A stretch of DNA of 64,000 nucleotides from Tritrichomonas musculus (Eukaryota > Parabasalia > Tritrichomonadida > Tritrichomonadidae): NCBI GenBank assembly GCA_039105265.1, contig JAPFFF010000023.1, positions 2,046,001-2,110,000 of the forward strand. Reading direction: 5' to 3'. The number at the start of each line of letters is the position of its first letter. Position 1 is the stretch's first letter. The notes under the pieces were generated by a model. It was not told the origin of the DNA. It did not search any database and was given only the letters and a program-made list of their open reading frames with translations. Below are positions 29,552 through 39,416 of this stretch, piece after piece. A program made the translations under genes and the position numbers.

Positions 29552-32500
29552 TTAATAAAACACAACGCCTTCATTAGCATTACCTAAAGCTCGATCTTGT
29601 GAATAAACAAGGAAGAGCTTGTTTGGCTTATTTTTTTCTAATTGCACTTTATCATCATTTTTCAAAATCTGTGCAGCTTTAAAAGCAAAAATAAAGTCTG
29701 TAGGCACTTCATCTTTAATTTCCTCTTCTTCTTCTTCATACAATTCTTTTCTAGTTGATTTTTTACCAAATAAATTATCATCAAGATGAGGAAGGAACAA
29801 AGAAGCATATTTAATAGATAAGTAATTATTTTTTTCTATATCATTTCCATTTGATAAAGCCGAAGAAATGATTTCTTTCAATTTTTTCACTTTCATATTA
29901 TTGTCTATATTTGTAAGAACCATAGGAAAGTCAAAAACCTTCAAAAGGGGCAATGAATTATTATTACTATTATCATATCCATCATCATTTTCATCATTAA
30001 AGTCTTCTAAGACATAACTTTTGTATATTTCTAGACGATAGCCGCAATAACAATTTTCTTTACTTTTCAATTTCATTTTTGAGATGTTTTTCATCGTACT
30101 TTTTTGATCGTTTGGGATGATTTCGACTCTCAATTCACGATTAAGAACGAGAATGTCTTTTTCGTGAATGAATTCTCTATAATTATTTTTCTTTTTCTTT
30201 TGATCAAAGATTATAAAATCACTGACAATTTGGCCGGTTTCTTTTGACACCCAGAAACATCTCAAATCGCTCAAACCGATTTTTTTCTGTTGTAAATAAT
30301 CGATCACTTTGATCAGTACATTCTCAAAAGACTCAGGATGAACATCAATATTTGCTTTTGGCGGATTGACAGAGGTCTGTTTGGAATACGGATTAATAGG
30401 CAATTGAAGCTGCTTTTTGAAGTTCTTTTTGTTTTCTTTTTTCGATTCAAGTTCAGCAGCTTCTTGCTCTTCCACGTCTTCTTCTGATTGAGTTTCAACG
30501 AAGAAGTTAAACTTGTTTGTTTGCGATACAGAATCTGATGAAAAAGTGACAGCCAAAGTGAAACACAAATCACTAAAAACGAAGTCTTTTGGAACAACCG
30601 AAAAAAAGAAAGATTTTCGAAAAGTGTCAGTTATTTGAAACAAAGATGAGTCGTTTTTTGACGTTACTTCTATCGGCCTCAACGTTGGACCATCTCCAAA
30701 GAACAACATCTTTGATTCTTCGTTATTGTAATGCGTTTCAAATTGAAACGCAATGAATTCGGAAAGTTTTGTTAATGAAATCCGACAAGGAAGCTCAACT
30801 TTCCCGAAGTAATGATTATCGCAATAACGATAGACATCGAACTTTTCAGTATTTGTGAACAAATTGCAGAAATCAATCGGATTATCGGGACATTCATTTA
30901 GCATCAAATCACAATAACGATAAACAACAGCATCATTACTAACGCATTTTTTAATGCTATGCAATTTGATCAATTGTGCTGCTAATTCATTAAGCTTCTC
31001 TCTCTCTTCATCATCAGCCGCTTTAAAACTGAAAATAAGAAAAGAGCCTCTCGGAACGTGATTTGATTTCAATGTCTTGGCGAGATCGAGCTGATAAATG
31101 TCGCATTCACTCTTAATGTTTGATCTCTTTTTCTCGTAATAAACGTTGAATTTGGCATTCTTTATTAATGATATGAATTCGTGCTCCTTGTTTGGAATGG
31201 CTTCTCTTGTCATTTCAATGAGTCGCTTCTTATAGTGATGCTTGATGATTGAATTCAATGATGATCTCGAATGAAAATTCGTTAGAATTCCGGTGTAAAG
31301 CATCGGACTTTCAAGATCATAAGTGTAAAGTTTGGTCATTATTGAAAACGGTTTTTTAACGGTTACACTTGATGATTCTTCAGTCTCTTCGGTTTCTTCA
31401 CTTTTTTCATCTTCGTTTTGAATTGGTTCTGGTAAAATTTCTGCGAAAATGACATGTGGCGAAATTTGAGAGTTCGTTTTTTCTTTGATTTTATTTATTT
31501 GGTCGATTTCCATTTCTTTAAGAATTTCGAAATCGACTTTATTTAACGGTTCACCTATTTCATAGGAAGAAGTAACTGTCCATAAGTTTAGTTGATTTAA
31601 ATCAACACCTAAAAAGACGGAAACCGTTGCATAAAGACCGCCGATTGAAAAAGTTTCCTTACAATTTTTTCTGAGTGAAAAAGTGAAGAATTGATCGAAA
31701 GGAACATTCACTCTCTGACAAAGACTTCTATTATCTATTCCTGCCTTTCCTAGCTTGCAATTCATTCTCACACAGTCTTCTGTAATCAATGTGAATCCGA
31801 TCGTTGAGCTTGTGCAAGCATTTGAAAAAGTGTTTGTAAAACTACTACTATTACTACTGTTGTTGTTGTTGTTGTTTGTTCCTGGATTCAAAAGGCTGTC
31901 AATACAAGTCAAAATGTTTTTAGGAATTTTAATTTCAGGAATTTTAAAAACTTCATCAATTGCGTCTTTTCTTACATAAACTAATATGTAAGCGCAATGA
32001 CTATCAACGTCGTCAATTTCATCTGTTTCATCACCTTCTTTTATGCCGAAGTTCAACTTCGTTGCTTCTTCTTTTGTCACTTTTTTTACTCTGGTATCAT
32101 TGAACAAATACCAGTTGTTTTGCAAGTTCAAGTATGCATAATAATGCCCAATGTAGCTTGATTTCCCTTGATGAACGATGACGCCATAAAGTTCGTATTT
32201 GCATTCACCTTTGTATGAAGCTGTATCGGTACTATTGTCACTTTTTCCCTTAGTGAATACGTAAGGCGATAAGTCAAGTTTTTCAGGGAATGAAAAGTAA
32301 TCGTTAACTTTGTTTGTTCGACACAGTTCTTGTGAATAAACAAACCTCCTCAAATGAATATGCAAAACTTTAGGAAGCGAATAAAATTGAACTTGAATGA
32401 GTTGCTTTGAATCTGTTTTCGAATCCTTTTTTAAAATGTCTTTTTCAGTGAATAAATTCAAGGATTGATAAATATCATTGTGTCCTTTGACAAGCAATGA

Positions 32501-35158
32501 AAAGTCATAAAAATCTTCAAATGAATGCGTGACTATTTTACCATCCTTCTTTCGTGAAATGGAAGTGATGATTTGCCCTTTAAAAATGTCAGTTATTGAG
32601 TCTTTCTTCGATCGTGAACAATCATCAAGAACTTCAAAGAAATTGATCATGAATTCATGGACGTCTTGTTGCGTAGAGATTTCTTGCTCGGTCCATCCAA
32701 AAGATCTGGTTAGCTGCGCCGTTGAAATGTAATCTTTGTGGAATTTGCTTTGCTTTTGGTCTTCCATCAAATGGATCATTTGATAGAAAAGTGACTGAAG
32801 ATGAATCAGAATGAGTTTGTACTTGTTTTCAACGTTTTTAACAGCACTGATGTCGTTCACATTGGTGATGCCAGTGTCAAACGTCAGAACTTTCTTGCGG
32901 AATAAAGGCGTGTGGAAGAGGACTTGTATTGCACTGTTCATGTAGCATGTCGCACCTAGATTAGAAAGGCCAATATAAGGACAAATTTCTTCAAGTTTCT
33001 TATTTTTCTTTTCTTTATTTCCTTTAACTGATTCGTCTTCAAGTTTCTTATTTTTTTTTGCTTTTTTTTCTTTAACTGATTCGTCTTCTTGTTCTTCAAG
33101 TTTCTTATTTTTCTTTGATTTACTTTCTTTACTTGATTCTTCTTCTTGTTCTTCAAGTTTCTTATTTTTCTTTGATTTACTTTCTTTACTTGATTCATCT
33201 TCTTGTTCTTCAAGTTTCTTATTTTTCATTACTTTATTTTCTTTAACTGATTCGTCTTCATTTTCTTTAAGCTTTTGTCTATTTTGTTTTTGAGTTTTGC
33301 TGCTTGATTTTTCAATCTTTTTGTTCTTTTTGAATTCTTCTTGACTGGACGAATTTTCATCATATTCATAACTTTCATTTTTATCCTTTTTCCTTAGTTC
33401 AGAACTTTTTTGGCTGTCTTTTCTGCCTCTCGATTCTCTTGAAGTTCTTTCTTCGTCATAACTGCTTTTTTTAGAAGAAGGGCTTCCCTTTGGCTGCCTA
33501 CTTTTTCTGCCAGTTTTTGTGCTCATCTTTTCTATTTCTTCTTCTTCTTCACTGTCACTTTTACATTTAACAATTTGATTTTGACTTTTGGCATGACTAT
33601 TCTTTGTATTTTTGAGTTTTGTGTTTTTGCTTTCATTTTCAGAGTATTCATTGCTATAATCATCGTCACTGAGCTTTCTCTTTTTATCAGCTTGTGTTTG
33701 CCTTCTTGGCTTATTTTTTGGTGGTTTTCTGGAGTTTTTTTGTTCATCATCTTCATATTTAAATTTCTTTTTGTATTTTGTATTCTCATCGTTTTCATCG
33801 ACAGTTTGGCTTCTCTTTTTAACTGCAGGAGAATTCTTTTGTACTTTCTTTGATGGAGCTTTTTGATACGATATTTGATCTTCATAATCTTCTTCTTCTT
33901 CAAATTCTTCGTTTTTTGATTTCTTTTTAACATTTTTGGTATTGATATTTTGCTTCTTTAACGTCTTTTCAACTTCTTCATCACTTTCATATTCTCTATA
34001 ATCATCATTATTGTGATAATTATATCGATGGGCTTTTTGAATTGATTCTCGGCCATAATTGTCATTATTTTTATTCCTTTTCTTTATTTGAATTTGCTTT
34101 TCTGCTTTTTCCCGTGGACCACTATATTCATATTCACTATCATTATGATCTTTTTCTCCCAGTATTTGAGCTTGGCTTTGTGTCTTCATTTTTATAGATC
34201 TTTCAAGTTTTTGATTTGTTTCATCATCTTCTTTTTTGCTTTTCATAGGAGTTTGAGTATTTCTTCGAGATTTTTTTTGCTGATTTTTTGACGAGTTTCT
34301 TTGACCTTGCCTTCCCTCATCTTCAATATTTTCATCATTCTTGGTTTCTTTAATATGAATTTTTTGTTGCTTTTTTTGTATTGGACGATCTTTTTGCCTA
34401 CTTTTTGCATCATGACTTTCTTCTCTAATATAATCTTTGCTTCTATTTACCGTTTGTTTTTTTTTGAACCTCTCGTGCTTTGGTAATTCATTATCATATT
34501 CGGTATCATAATCATATTCGCTATTTTTTGTTTTATCGCTATAGTCAGATTTTTTGTTTCTTATTAATTGGGCTTGGCTTTGAAGTTTGCTTCTCTTCAT
34601 ACTAGTTTGATTTTGATTAGATTTTGCTTTTTGGTTTGGTGGATCATATTGTTGATTATTTTCTGGCTTTGCTCTTCTTATGCGATCACTTTCATCATTT
34701 TTAGTATATTGAGATTTGCTTTTGCTAGATTTCATAGATTTTCCAGTAAATGGCTGCTTAGATGTATATTTTTTCATTGATATAGAAATATTAAAATTAA
34801 TTTTAAGTTCAAAAGTATCTCTTTTGGCTGCAAGATAATATTTAACATCATTTATCGGTATATTTGAACAAATTATTTTCGTGTTATTCTTATTGTCAAG
34901 TTCTAATCGAACAGAATCAGAATAATTTTTATTTTTCTTTCCGTGAATCAAAAAATTTAAAGTGGATTCAATTGAAAATTGATCATTAGATTCTGCTGTT
35001 ATTTGTAGTCCCAGTGTAGATTTTTCTTCAATCTCAATTAACAAACATACCAAATTTATGTTATTAAAGTCATTAACAATCATTTTTTCTTCATTTGGTA
35101 AATTATTTGAATCGACATCCCATGGAAAAGAAATAACAACATCATAGTGTTTCCACAT
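29552..35158 (-). CDS. Ubiquitin carboxyl-terminal hydrolase, USP7/USP47-type, with long basic-acidic N-terminus
   Basis: 1868 residues from the ATG at 35158; the frame is open slightly upstream but without another ATG. Residues about 130-730 are a long disordered Lys/Glu/Ser-rich region ending in tandem KNKKLEEQEDES-type repeats. The peptidase domain (about 732-1065) has the Cys box GLSNLGATCYMN (Cys738) and the His box YIGHYYAYL (His1005) with NDT (Asp1021), so the triad is complete. The stretch LTRSFGWTEQEISTQQDVHEF and HIHLRRFVYS match USP7/USP47 enzymes. The C-terminal about 800 residues probably hold ubiquitin-like folds, as in those relatives. It should remove ubiquitin from substrates. 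The basic-acidic N-terminus could direct nuclear or chromatin binding. The enzyme call is strong; the subclass is moderate. Confidence 0.92.
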   Translation of the reverse strand: MWKHYDVVISFPWDVDSNNLPNEEKMIVNDFNNINLVCLLIEIEEKSTLGLQITAESNDQFSIESTLNFLIHGKKNKNYSDSVRLELDNKNNTKIICSNIPINDVKYYLAAKRDTFELKINFNISISMKKYTSKQPFTGKSMKSSKSKSQYTKNDESDRIRRAKPENNQQYDPPNQKAKSNQNQTSMKRSKLQSQAQLIRNKKSDYSDKTKNSEYDYDTEYDNELPKHERFKKKQTVNRSKDYIREESHDAKSRQKDRPIQKKQQKIHIKETKNDENIEDEGRQGQRNSSKNQQKKSRRNTQTPMKSKKEDDETNQKLERSIKMKTQSQAQILGEKDHNDSEYEYSGPREKAEKQIQIKKRNKNNDNYGRESIQKAHRYNYHNNDDYREYESDEEVEKTLKKQNINTKNVKKKSKNEEFEEEEDYEDQISYQKAPSKKVQKNSPAVKKRSQTVDENDENTKYKKKFKYEDDEQKNSRKPPKNKPRRQTQADKKRKLSDDDYSNEYSENESKNTKLKNTKNSHAKSQNQIVKCKSDSEEEEEIEKMSTKTGRKSRQPKGSPSSKKSSYDEERTSRESRGRKDSQKSSELRKKDKNESYEYDENSSSQEEFKKNKKIEKSSSKTQKQNRQKLKENEDESVKENKVMKNKKLEEQEDESSKESKSKKNKKLEEQEEESSKESKSKKNKKLEEQEDESVKEKKAKKNKKLEDESVKGNKEKKNKKLEEICPYIGLSNLGATCYMNSAIQVLFHTPLFRKKVLTFDTGITNVNDISAVKNVENKYKLILIHLQSLFYQMIHLMEDQKQSKFHKDYISTAQLTRSFGWTEQEISTQQDVHEFMINFFEVLDDCSRSKKDSITDIFKGQIITSISRKKDGKIVTHSFEDFYDFSLLVKGHNDIYQSLNLFTEKDILKKDSKTDSKQLIQVQFYSLPKVLHIHLRRFVYSQELCRTNKVNDYFSFPEKLDLSPYVFTKGKSDNSTDTASYKGECKYELYGVIVHQGKSSYIGHYYAYLNLQNNWYLFNDTRVKKVTKEEATKLNFGIKEGDETDEIDDVDSHCAYILVYVRKDAIDEVFKIPEIKIPKNILTCIDSLLNPGTNNNNNNSSNSSSFTNTFSNACTSSTIGFTLITEDCVRMNCKLGKAGIDNRSLCQRVNVPFDQFFTFSLRKNCKETFSIGGLYATVSVFLGVDLNQLNLWTVTSSYEIGEPLNKVDFEILKEMEIDQINKIKEKTNSQISPHVIFAEILPEPIQNEDEKSEETEETEESSSVTVKKPFSIMTKLYTYDLESPMLYTGILTNFHSRSSLNSIIKHHYKKRLIEMTREAIPNKEHEFISLIKNAKFNVYYEKKRSNIKSECDIYQLDLAKTLKSNHVPRGSFLIFSFKAADDEEREKLNELAAQLIKLHSIKKCVSNDAVVYRYCDLMLNECPDNPIDFCNLFTNTEKFDVYRYCDNHYFGKVELPCRISLTKLSEFIAFQFETHYNNEESKMLFFGDGPTLRPIEVTSKNDSSLFQITDTFRKSFFFSVVPKDFVFSDLCFTLAVTFSSDSVSQTNKFNFFVETQSEEDVEEQEAAELESKKENKKNFKKQLQLPINPYSKQTSVNPPKANIDVHPESFENVLIKVIDYLQQKKIGLSDLRCFWVSKETGQIVSDFIIFDQKKKKNNYREFIHEKDILVLNRELRVEIIPNDQKSTMKNISKMKLKSKENCYCGYRLEIYKSYVLEDFNDENDDGYDNSNNNSLPLLKVFDFPMVLTNIDNNMKVKKLKEIISSALSNGNDIEKNNYLSIKYASLFLPHLDDNLFGKKSTRKELYEEEEEEIKDEVPTDFIFAFKAAQILKNDDKVQLEKNKPNKLFLVYSQDRALGNANEGVVFY
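32990..33270 (-). repeat. In-frame tandem repeats in the deubiquitinase N-terminus
   Basis: About five degenerate copies of a 48-51-bp unit encoding (K/S)KNKKLEEQEDES(V/S)KE immediately before the catalytic Cys box. The copies differ by whole codons. Confidence 0.75.
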
Positions 35159-35240
35159 AAAAAACAAAATCAAAGAATAAAATTATTTCTATGAACTCAT
35201 AGAAAAAGCTATATTTTTTGAATAATCAGATTGAATAAAA

Positions 35241-35313
35241 AAATCAAAAAGTTTCTCGTAAATAGAAAAATTGAAGGGGAAGGTGATTTAATTTACGAGA
35301 AACTTTTTGATTT
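35241..35313. repeat. Perfect 23-bp inverted repeat with 27-bp loop
   Basis: The arm at 35241-35263 (containing TCAAAAAGTTTCTCGTAAAT) is matched exactly in reverse complement at 35291-35313. It sits between the stop of the upstream LEM-type gene and the start of the deubiquitinase gene, both on the minus strand. It could be a 3'-end hairpin, a regulatory palindrome, or a tiny element. Confidence 0.8.
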
Positions 35314-35435
35314 ATCAAATCAGAATCTACAAAATTTCGTAATAAAATAAAAGCAAATATGAATAAACATTAACAAAACAAATTCTAAACATTTATAAAA
35401 GTAAAATAATAAAGCATTTGTATCAATCTAATATA

Positions 35436-36440
35436 TTATTGAATCCATTTCCAATAGACTTCATGACGGGTTCCGTGAACACCTACTAAAACATGTGAAT
35501 CTTCTTCAATAAATCGTGTGACATATTTCCATATTGAATCAATATTCCAATATTTTGCGCGAAGTTGAACTTTCATATCATACATAAACATTTGCTTGTC
35601 AGTTGTACAAAGTATCTTATGGGCTTCTTGAGCAAGCTGTTTCGCAATATTAATTTTATTTTGGTGCTTTTTCCTCATCAAATAAAAGATAAATTGGACG
35701 GTTAGTAATATTACTATAGGTCCAACAACATTTGGATTATCATCAATGGCCGATATTATCTGGCATATCCGAGGTATTTTAGGCTTAATAGAATATATAG
35801 TTTTGTTATCATCAGATATAACAATACCAAATCCGGTTTCATTGATAAAAATAGATGGTGAAAACGAAGAAAACATTGAAGAAAATTGTTCAAGAGTTAG
35901 TTTCGGATTTGAATTAATGCAATCACCATCTCGATCAGATATATAGTTTGCTATCTGAGTTGCTGCATAGTAGAGACGTTTCTTTGATTTGTTTCTGCAT
36001 CCTACAGCTGATAAAAAACTATTTTTATCGCATTTAGCTCTTTTGTTGCCACAAACTGCGTTATCAGGACACTTTCTGCATTTAACATTACCTGCTTCAT
36101 CCTTCGTATCTTCGTTATCAGAACAGTATGGAAGCGGTGAAGTAAAATATGTAAACAAAATATAAAATATAAATATTAAAAAAGCTACAAAAAATAGTCT
36201 TGATAAATAAAATTGCTTTTTTGGGCGTTGTTTAGCATCTAAATTGGTGTATATCTGTCTTGCGGCAGCTTTTTTTGCAGAATCATCAGGATTAAGCCTG
36301 CTCTCGATTATTGTTATTAATTCTTCATTGGTTGCAGTAGGGAATGATGGAATTTCCAGTTCTCGAAGCATCTGGAAAAGTTGCAAGCGCGTGTTTACCG
36401 ATAAATCGTCCCAATCAGCATGTCGACCTCTTGGATCCAT
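35436..36440 (-). CDS. HeH/LEM-type inner nuclear membrane protein with Man1-Src1 C-terminal domain
   Basis: 334 residues matching the layout of Src1/Heh1/MAN1/LEM2 proteins. Residues about 10-50 form a small helical HeH/LEM/SAP-like DNA-binding fold (WDDLSVNTRLQLFQMLRELEIPS). Membrane span 1 is at about 77-99. A lumenal segment contains cysteine pairs (C106, CRKCPDNAVC at 121-130, C137, C148), typical of the MSC domain. Membrane span 2 is at about 238-255, and a C-terminal winged-helix-like region ends DSHVLVGVHGTRHEVYWKW, matching the MSC signature DSRV...GE...W.W. Family members tether chromatin to the inner nuclear membrane and recruit ESCRT for envelope sealing. It is encoded 50 bp from a divergent gene. 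The match rests on order and motifs, with no alignment run. Confidence 0.8.
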   Translation of the reverse strand: MDPRGRHADWDDLSVNTRLQLFQMLRELEIPSFPTATNEELITIIESRLNPDDSAKKAAARQIYTNLDAKQRPKKQFYLSRLFFVAFLIFIFYILFTYFTSPLPYCSDNEDTKDEAGNVKCRKCPDNAVCGNKRAKCDKNSFLSAVGCRNKSKKRLYYAATQIANYISDRDGDCINSNPKLTLEQFSSMFSSFSPSIFINETGFGIVISDDNKTIYSIKPKIPRICQIISAIDDNPNVVGPIVILLTVQFIFYLMRKKHQNKINIAKQLAQEAHKILCTTDKQMFMYDMKVQLRAKYWNIDSIWKYVTRFIEEDSHVLVGVHGTRHEVYWKWIQ

Positions 36441-36490
36441 TTATATATTAATTCTAACTTTTTGAATAAATTTTCAATTATCGCATATAT
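36441..36490. promoter_or_regulatory. 50-bp divergent promoter
   Basis: Only 50 bases separate the ATG of the LEM-type gene (minus) and the ATG of the 510-residue gene (plus), so both promoters overlap. It contains AACTTTTTGAA (36456-36466) and an Inr-like TCAATT (36474-36479) facing the plus gene. Confidence 0.6.
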
Positions 36491-38023
36491 ATGAAATCGG
36501 AATCAACAAAATTATATGATTTTATTCTAAAGTGGAAACCAGAAAACGGAAAAAATCATAAAATTGACTTTGATTGCCTTTTAGAAGACGTTCCTGATCC
36601 TGATAAAACTCATTATTATCTTAATTTGGACAACATTAATGTTAATCCTATAGCGATCGCAAAAAGAAATAATTTTGTTCCTCGATTGTATTCTCTTCAA
36701 ATAGAAAAGAAAAGGTACTCAAATGAATACTATTTTTTATCTGATAGAGTTTTTATTAAAATTTTATTTAAAGATCCATCTGAACAGCTTGAAAACAATT
36801 TTCAGTTAGATTACATCAGTATAAACACCTTTTATCTTGATGAAATACCTCTTCAAACTGCTATTGATAAGGCTAGACAAATTTATTTTAAGGATAATAC
36901 TCCAAATTTAATACCATTTCATCAGTCTGATACCCTAGTACCTTTTTTATTAAACAATGACTCTTTATTAATATACTCATCAGGATCAATCAAATCTTCA
37001 GACGTCAACGAATCAAATGAAAGTTTTGTTAATTTAAGTTTATTTGAGTTTAAGCAATATGATATAAAAATCAACATAACGATCGGAAGAGATGTTTTCG
37101 AACAAATTGTTTTTAACAATGTTTTTTCAAAAAATTCATCAAATTTACTTCAATTTACCTATCGGCAAGAAGGAGATAAAGAAATAATTAATGAATCTAT
37201 TATGAATCACATTTTTAAACAAATAATTCCAGATCCATTATCAAGTGATCGATTTTTCTTTATTGCATATAAAAAATTATATCTTGCATTAATAGTAGGT
37301 GATGGGCAAGAAAGAAATTTAGAGATATTTCAATACTTTTCTGATACCCCAATTTTAAAGTGTGCTATTTCAGAAACGTCGATTGTTTATTGCCGAACTA
37401 ATCAAGAAGGAAAATTCATTTTTGAGGCAGTTAAACGAACTGATGACGTGTTTGCTACCAATATTATTCGAATGAAAGAAATCATTTATCCTTCATTACC
37501 GTATTCGTTCTTTATATTTAATGAAGCTGTATATATAAATTCAGATGATTTATTACCATGCATTTGGAATTTACATGGAAACAAGGTTAAGCAAGCCCCA
37601 CAAAATTCATCTTTCCATCCAATCTCTAATTATTATTTGGTAACTATTAGTAACAATATTAATAACAATGCTAATAGCAATGATGATGAAATTAATGAAG
37701 GCATATTAACAGTTGAAAATAATATGATGGAAGACATTGTTGATAAAGCTCAATATTTTGATGATTATTTCATGCTTGGAAATTCTACAGATTTTGTTTT
37801 CTTTAGACAGAATGACATTAATATCGTAAATTCGGCTCCAAAAGAGAAAGAGGCAAACAAAACTTTATTCAGCATCAAAGAATGCAAAAATTCTATAAAT
37901 GCTGCCTTAGATGACGATAACAAACTTATTAATCCAATTAAATCAATTCTTGACCAAACTAATGCAATATATGATAAAATTCAAAAAATTACTGAAAAAT
38001 TAAATCATCAATTTAATTTATAA
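36491..38023 (+). CDS. Unassigned 510-residue protein, divergent partner of the LEM-type gene
   Basis: The frame is continuous and starts 17 bases after an Inr-like TCAATT. No recognised domain is visible. Residues about 1-130 look like a beta-rich fold (RLYSLQIEKKRYSNEYYFLSD), residues about 140-400 alternate strands and loops in a pattern compatible with a beta-propeller (FFFIAYKKLYLALIVGDG, IVYCRTNQEGKFIFEAV, VYINSDDLLPCIWNLHG), and the C-terminal 60 residues are a coiled coil (LDQTNAIYDKIQKITEKL). A propeller with a terminal coiled coil would resemble nucleoporin Nup88/Nup82 or similar scaffold proteins. This is suggested by shape and by sharing a promoter with a nuclear-envelope gene; it is a hypothesis only. 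There is no signal peptide or membrane span. Confidence 0.75.
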   Translation: MKSESTKLYDFILKWKPENGKNHKIDFDCLLEDVPDPDKTHYYLNLDNINVNPIAIAKRNNFVPRLYSLQIEKKRYSNEYYFLSDRVFIKILFKDPSEQLENNFQLDYISINTFYLDEIPLQTAIDKARQIYFKDNTPNLIPFHQSDTLVPFLLNNDSLLIYSSGSIKSSDVNESNESFVNLSLFEFKQYDIKINITIGRDVFEQIVFNNVFSKNSSNLLQFTYRQEGDKEIINESIMNHIFKQIIPDPLSSDRFFFIAYKKLYLALIVGDGQERNLEIFQYFSDTPILKCAISETSIVYCRTNQEGKFIFEAVKRTDDVFATNIIRMKEIIYPSLPYSFFIFNEAVYINSDDLLPCIWNLHGNKVKQAPQNSSFHPISNYYLVTISNNINNNANSNDDEINEGILTVENNMMEDIVDKAQYFDDYFMLGNSTDFVFFRQNDINIVNSAPKEKEANKTLFSIKECKNSINAALDDDNKLINPIKSILDQTNAIYDKIQKITEKLNHQFNL

Positions 38024-38067
38024 AATGTTTGGTAAACCATTTTTTATTATCACATTTATTTTATTAT

Positions 38068-38069
<2 letters not shown>

Positions 38070-38107
<38 letters not shown>
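38070..38107. repeat. 38-base poly(T) tract
   Basis: An uninterrupted run of 38 T just downstream of the 510-residue gene, preceded by TTATTATTAT. It is the longest homopolymer in the window and likely length-variable. Confidence 0.95.
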
Positions 38108-38109
<2 letters not shown>

Positions 38110-38972
38110 CACAATGCTTTCCTGTTCAAATAAGAGGTTAGGAAAATTTTCATTCAGTAATATTTTTAGAAAATATATCAGAAATGCTGATTTATAATTT
38201 TTTCATTTAATTTCCTTTTCCACTCTAACTATTCTTTGTTTAATGGTTTGTAAATTTCATCAATTGTAATTAGTAAATAATTATAGCCGAAAATTGAAAA
38301 ACTTATGTAACCTTCGGTGGTTTTGTAAACTACGGCGACATCACCTATCTTTAAATAGTTTATGCTGAATTTTGGAATTATGGCTCATGGAGTAGCAATT
38401 TAAGGCGTATAAAAAACCGTAACTTTTTCAAATTAAAAATGACTTTTTGTAACTCGTCACGTTTAAAAACTTATTTTATTAAATTTAATTCAGAAGCTAA
38501 TCTCACTTGCATATGATTATCCTTGCAGTTATAAGTTGATTTTATTCAAAATCAGCATAACATTAATTACTCAAATCATCTTCGCTTGCTCACATCAATT
38601 ACCCAATTTCAATCTCATAGCTTTTTCAGAAGACTGAAGAGTCTCCTCCATTTATTATCAAATACATAATAAAAAATTACTAGTAGTAATTATATTAATT
38701 GAATCCAAAAGAATTTGAAAAAATAATATAATTATATTTCTTCTCAAAATCGACCAAATAAAATACGGCTATTGTATAGAGTGGTTTCAGAAAAATTATG
38801 GATTTGACAACGGCACTCCCCAACTACAGCCTACGGCCGTAATGGTTATAACTTATGCTATATTTTTATAAAATCATGATTTATCCTTGTAACTAACTAA
38901 AAATTATTAAGAATTATTATTTAATAATATTTTTGTGCTAATTACTTTTTTACTGATGAGAAATGATTAATT
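38108..38972. other. Spacer with no recognised gene
   Basis: About 860 bases. Slightly GC-richer patches (38325-38350, 38765-38850 with CTACGGCCGTAATGG) suggest decayed coding or element sequence, but I could not identify any. Confidence 0.4.
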
Positions 38973-39281
38973 TTAAAGTTGATCCTCAAGAAGATTTTTG
39001 TAATATTCGGGATGAGCATCAAATAATTTATATAACTGTTGTTCATAATGAAGCCTCATTTTAATGAATTCTTCTTTCCAACGCTTTGAATCGTTTTTGG
39101 CATTTTCTAATTTTTGGTCTCTAAATCCTTCAAATTGGTCTTCTAAATCTTGGTTTTGCATAGTAATATATTCAATTCTTTCTCTTAGATCTTTGATAAT
39201 ATTTTCACGTTTTTCTTGCTCATTGATGAATTCTTCCTTTTTTTGTTCATAATCATCTAATTTGAAAAATTCAAAGCCTAT
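38973..39281 (-). pseudogene. Coiled-coil protein fragment
   Basis: The minus frame is open from 39281 to the stop at 38973. It reads as a charged coiled coil (KKEEFINEQEKRENIIKDLR, then MQNQDLEDQFEGFRDQ) ending AHPEYYKNLLEDQL. The only ATG (39161) would give 62 residues, while clearly similar coiled-coil sequence extends 40 codons upstream without a start. It is therefore probably the 3' end of a longer gene that lost its front, although a missed spliced exon cannot be excluded. The family is unknown. Confidence 0.5.
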
Positions 39282-39282
39282 T

Positions 39283-39390
39283 TAAACTTTGTTTTTAATT
39301 TTTGCGTGTAAACTTACGGTTTCTAAGAATTTATTTCAAATATTGAATGATTTATTTTTTACACGCGATAATTAAAAAACAAAGTTTATA
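39283..39390. repeat. Imperfect about 30-bp inverted repeat
   Basis: TAAACTTTG...GCGTGTAAA at 39283-39312 pairs with TTTACACGCG...CAAAGTTTA at about 39359-39388 with few mismatches. It lies between the coiled-coil fragment and the broken kinase gene, which point away from each other. Confidence 0.7.
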
Positions 39391-39416
39391 CTTAAGATTT
39401 GTCTTTTAATTCTTAT

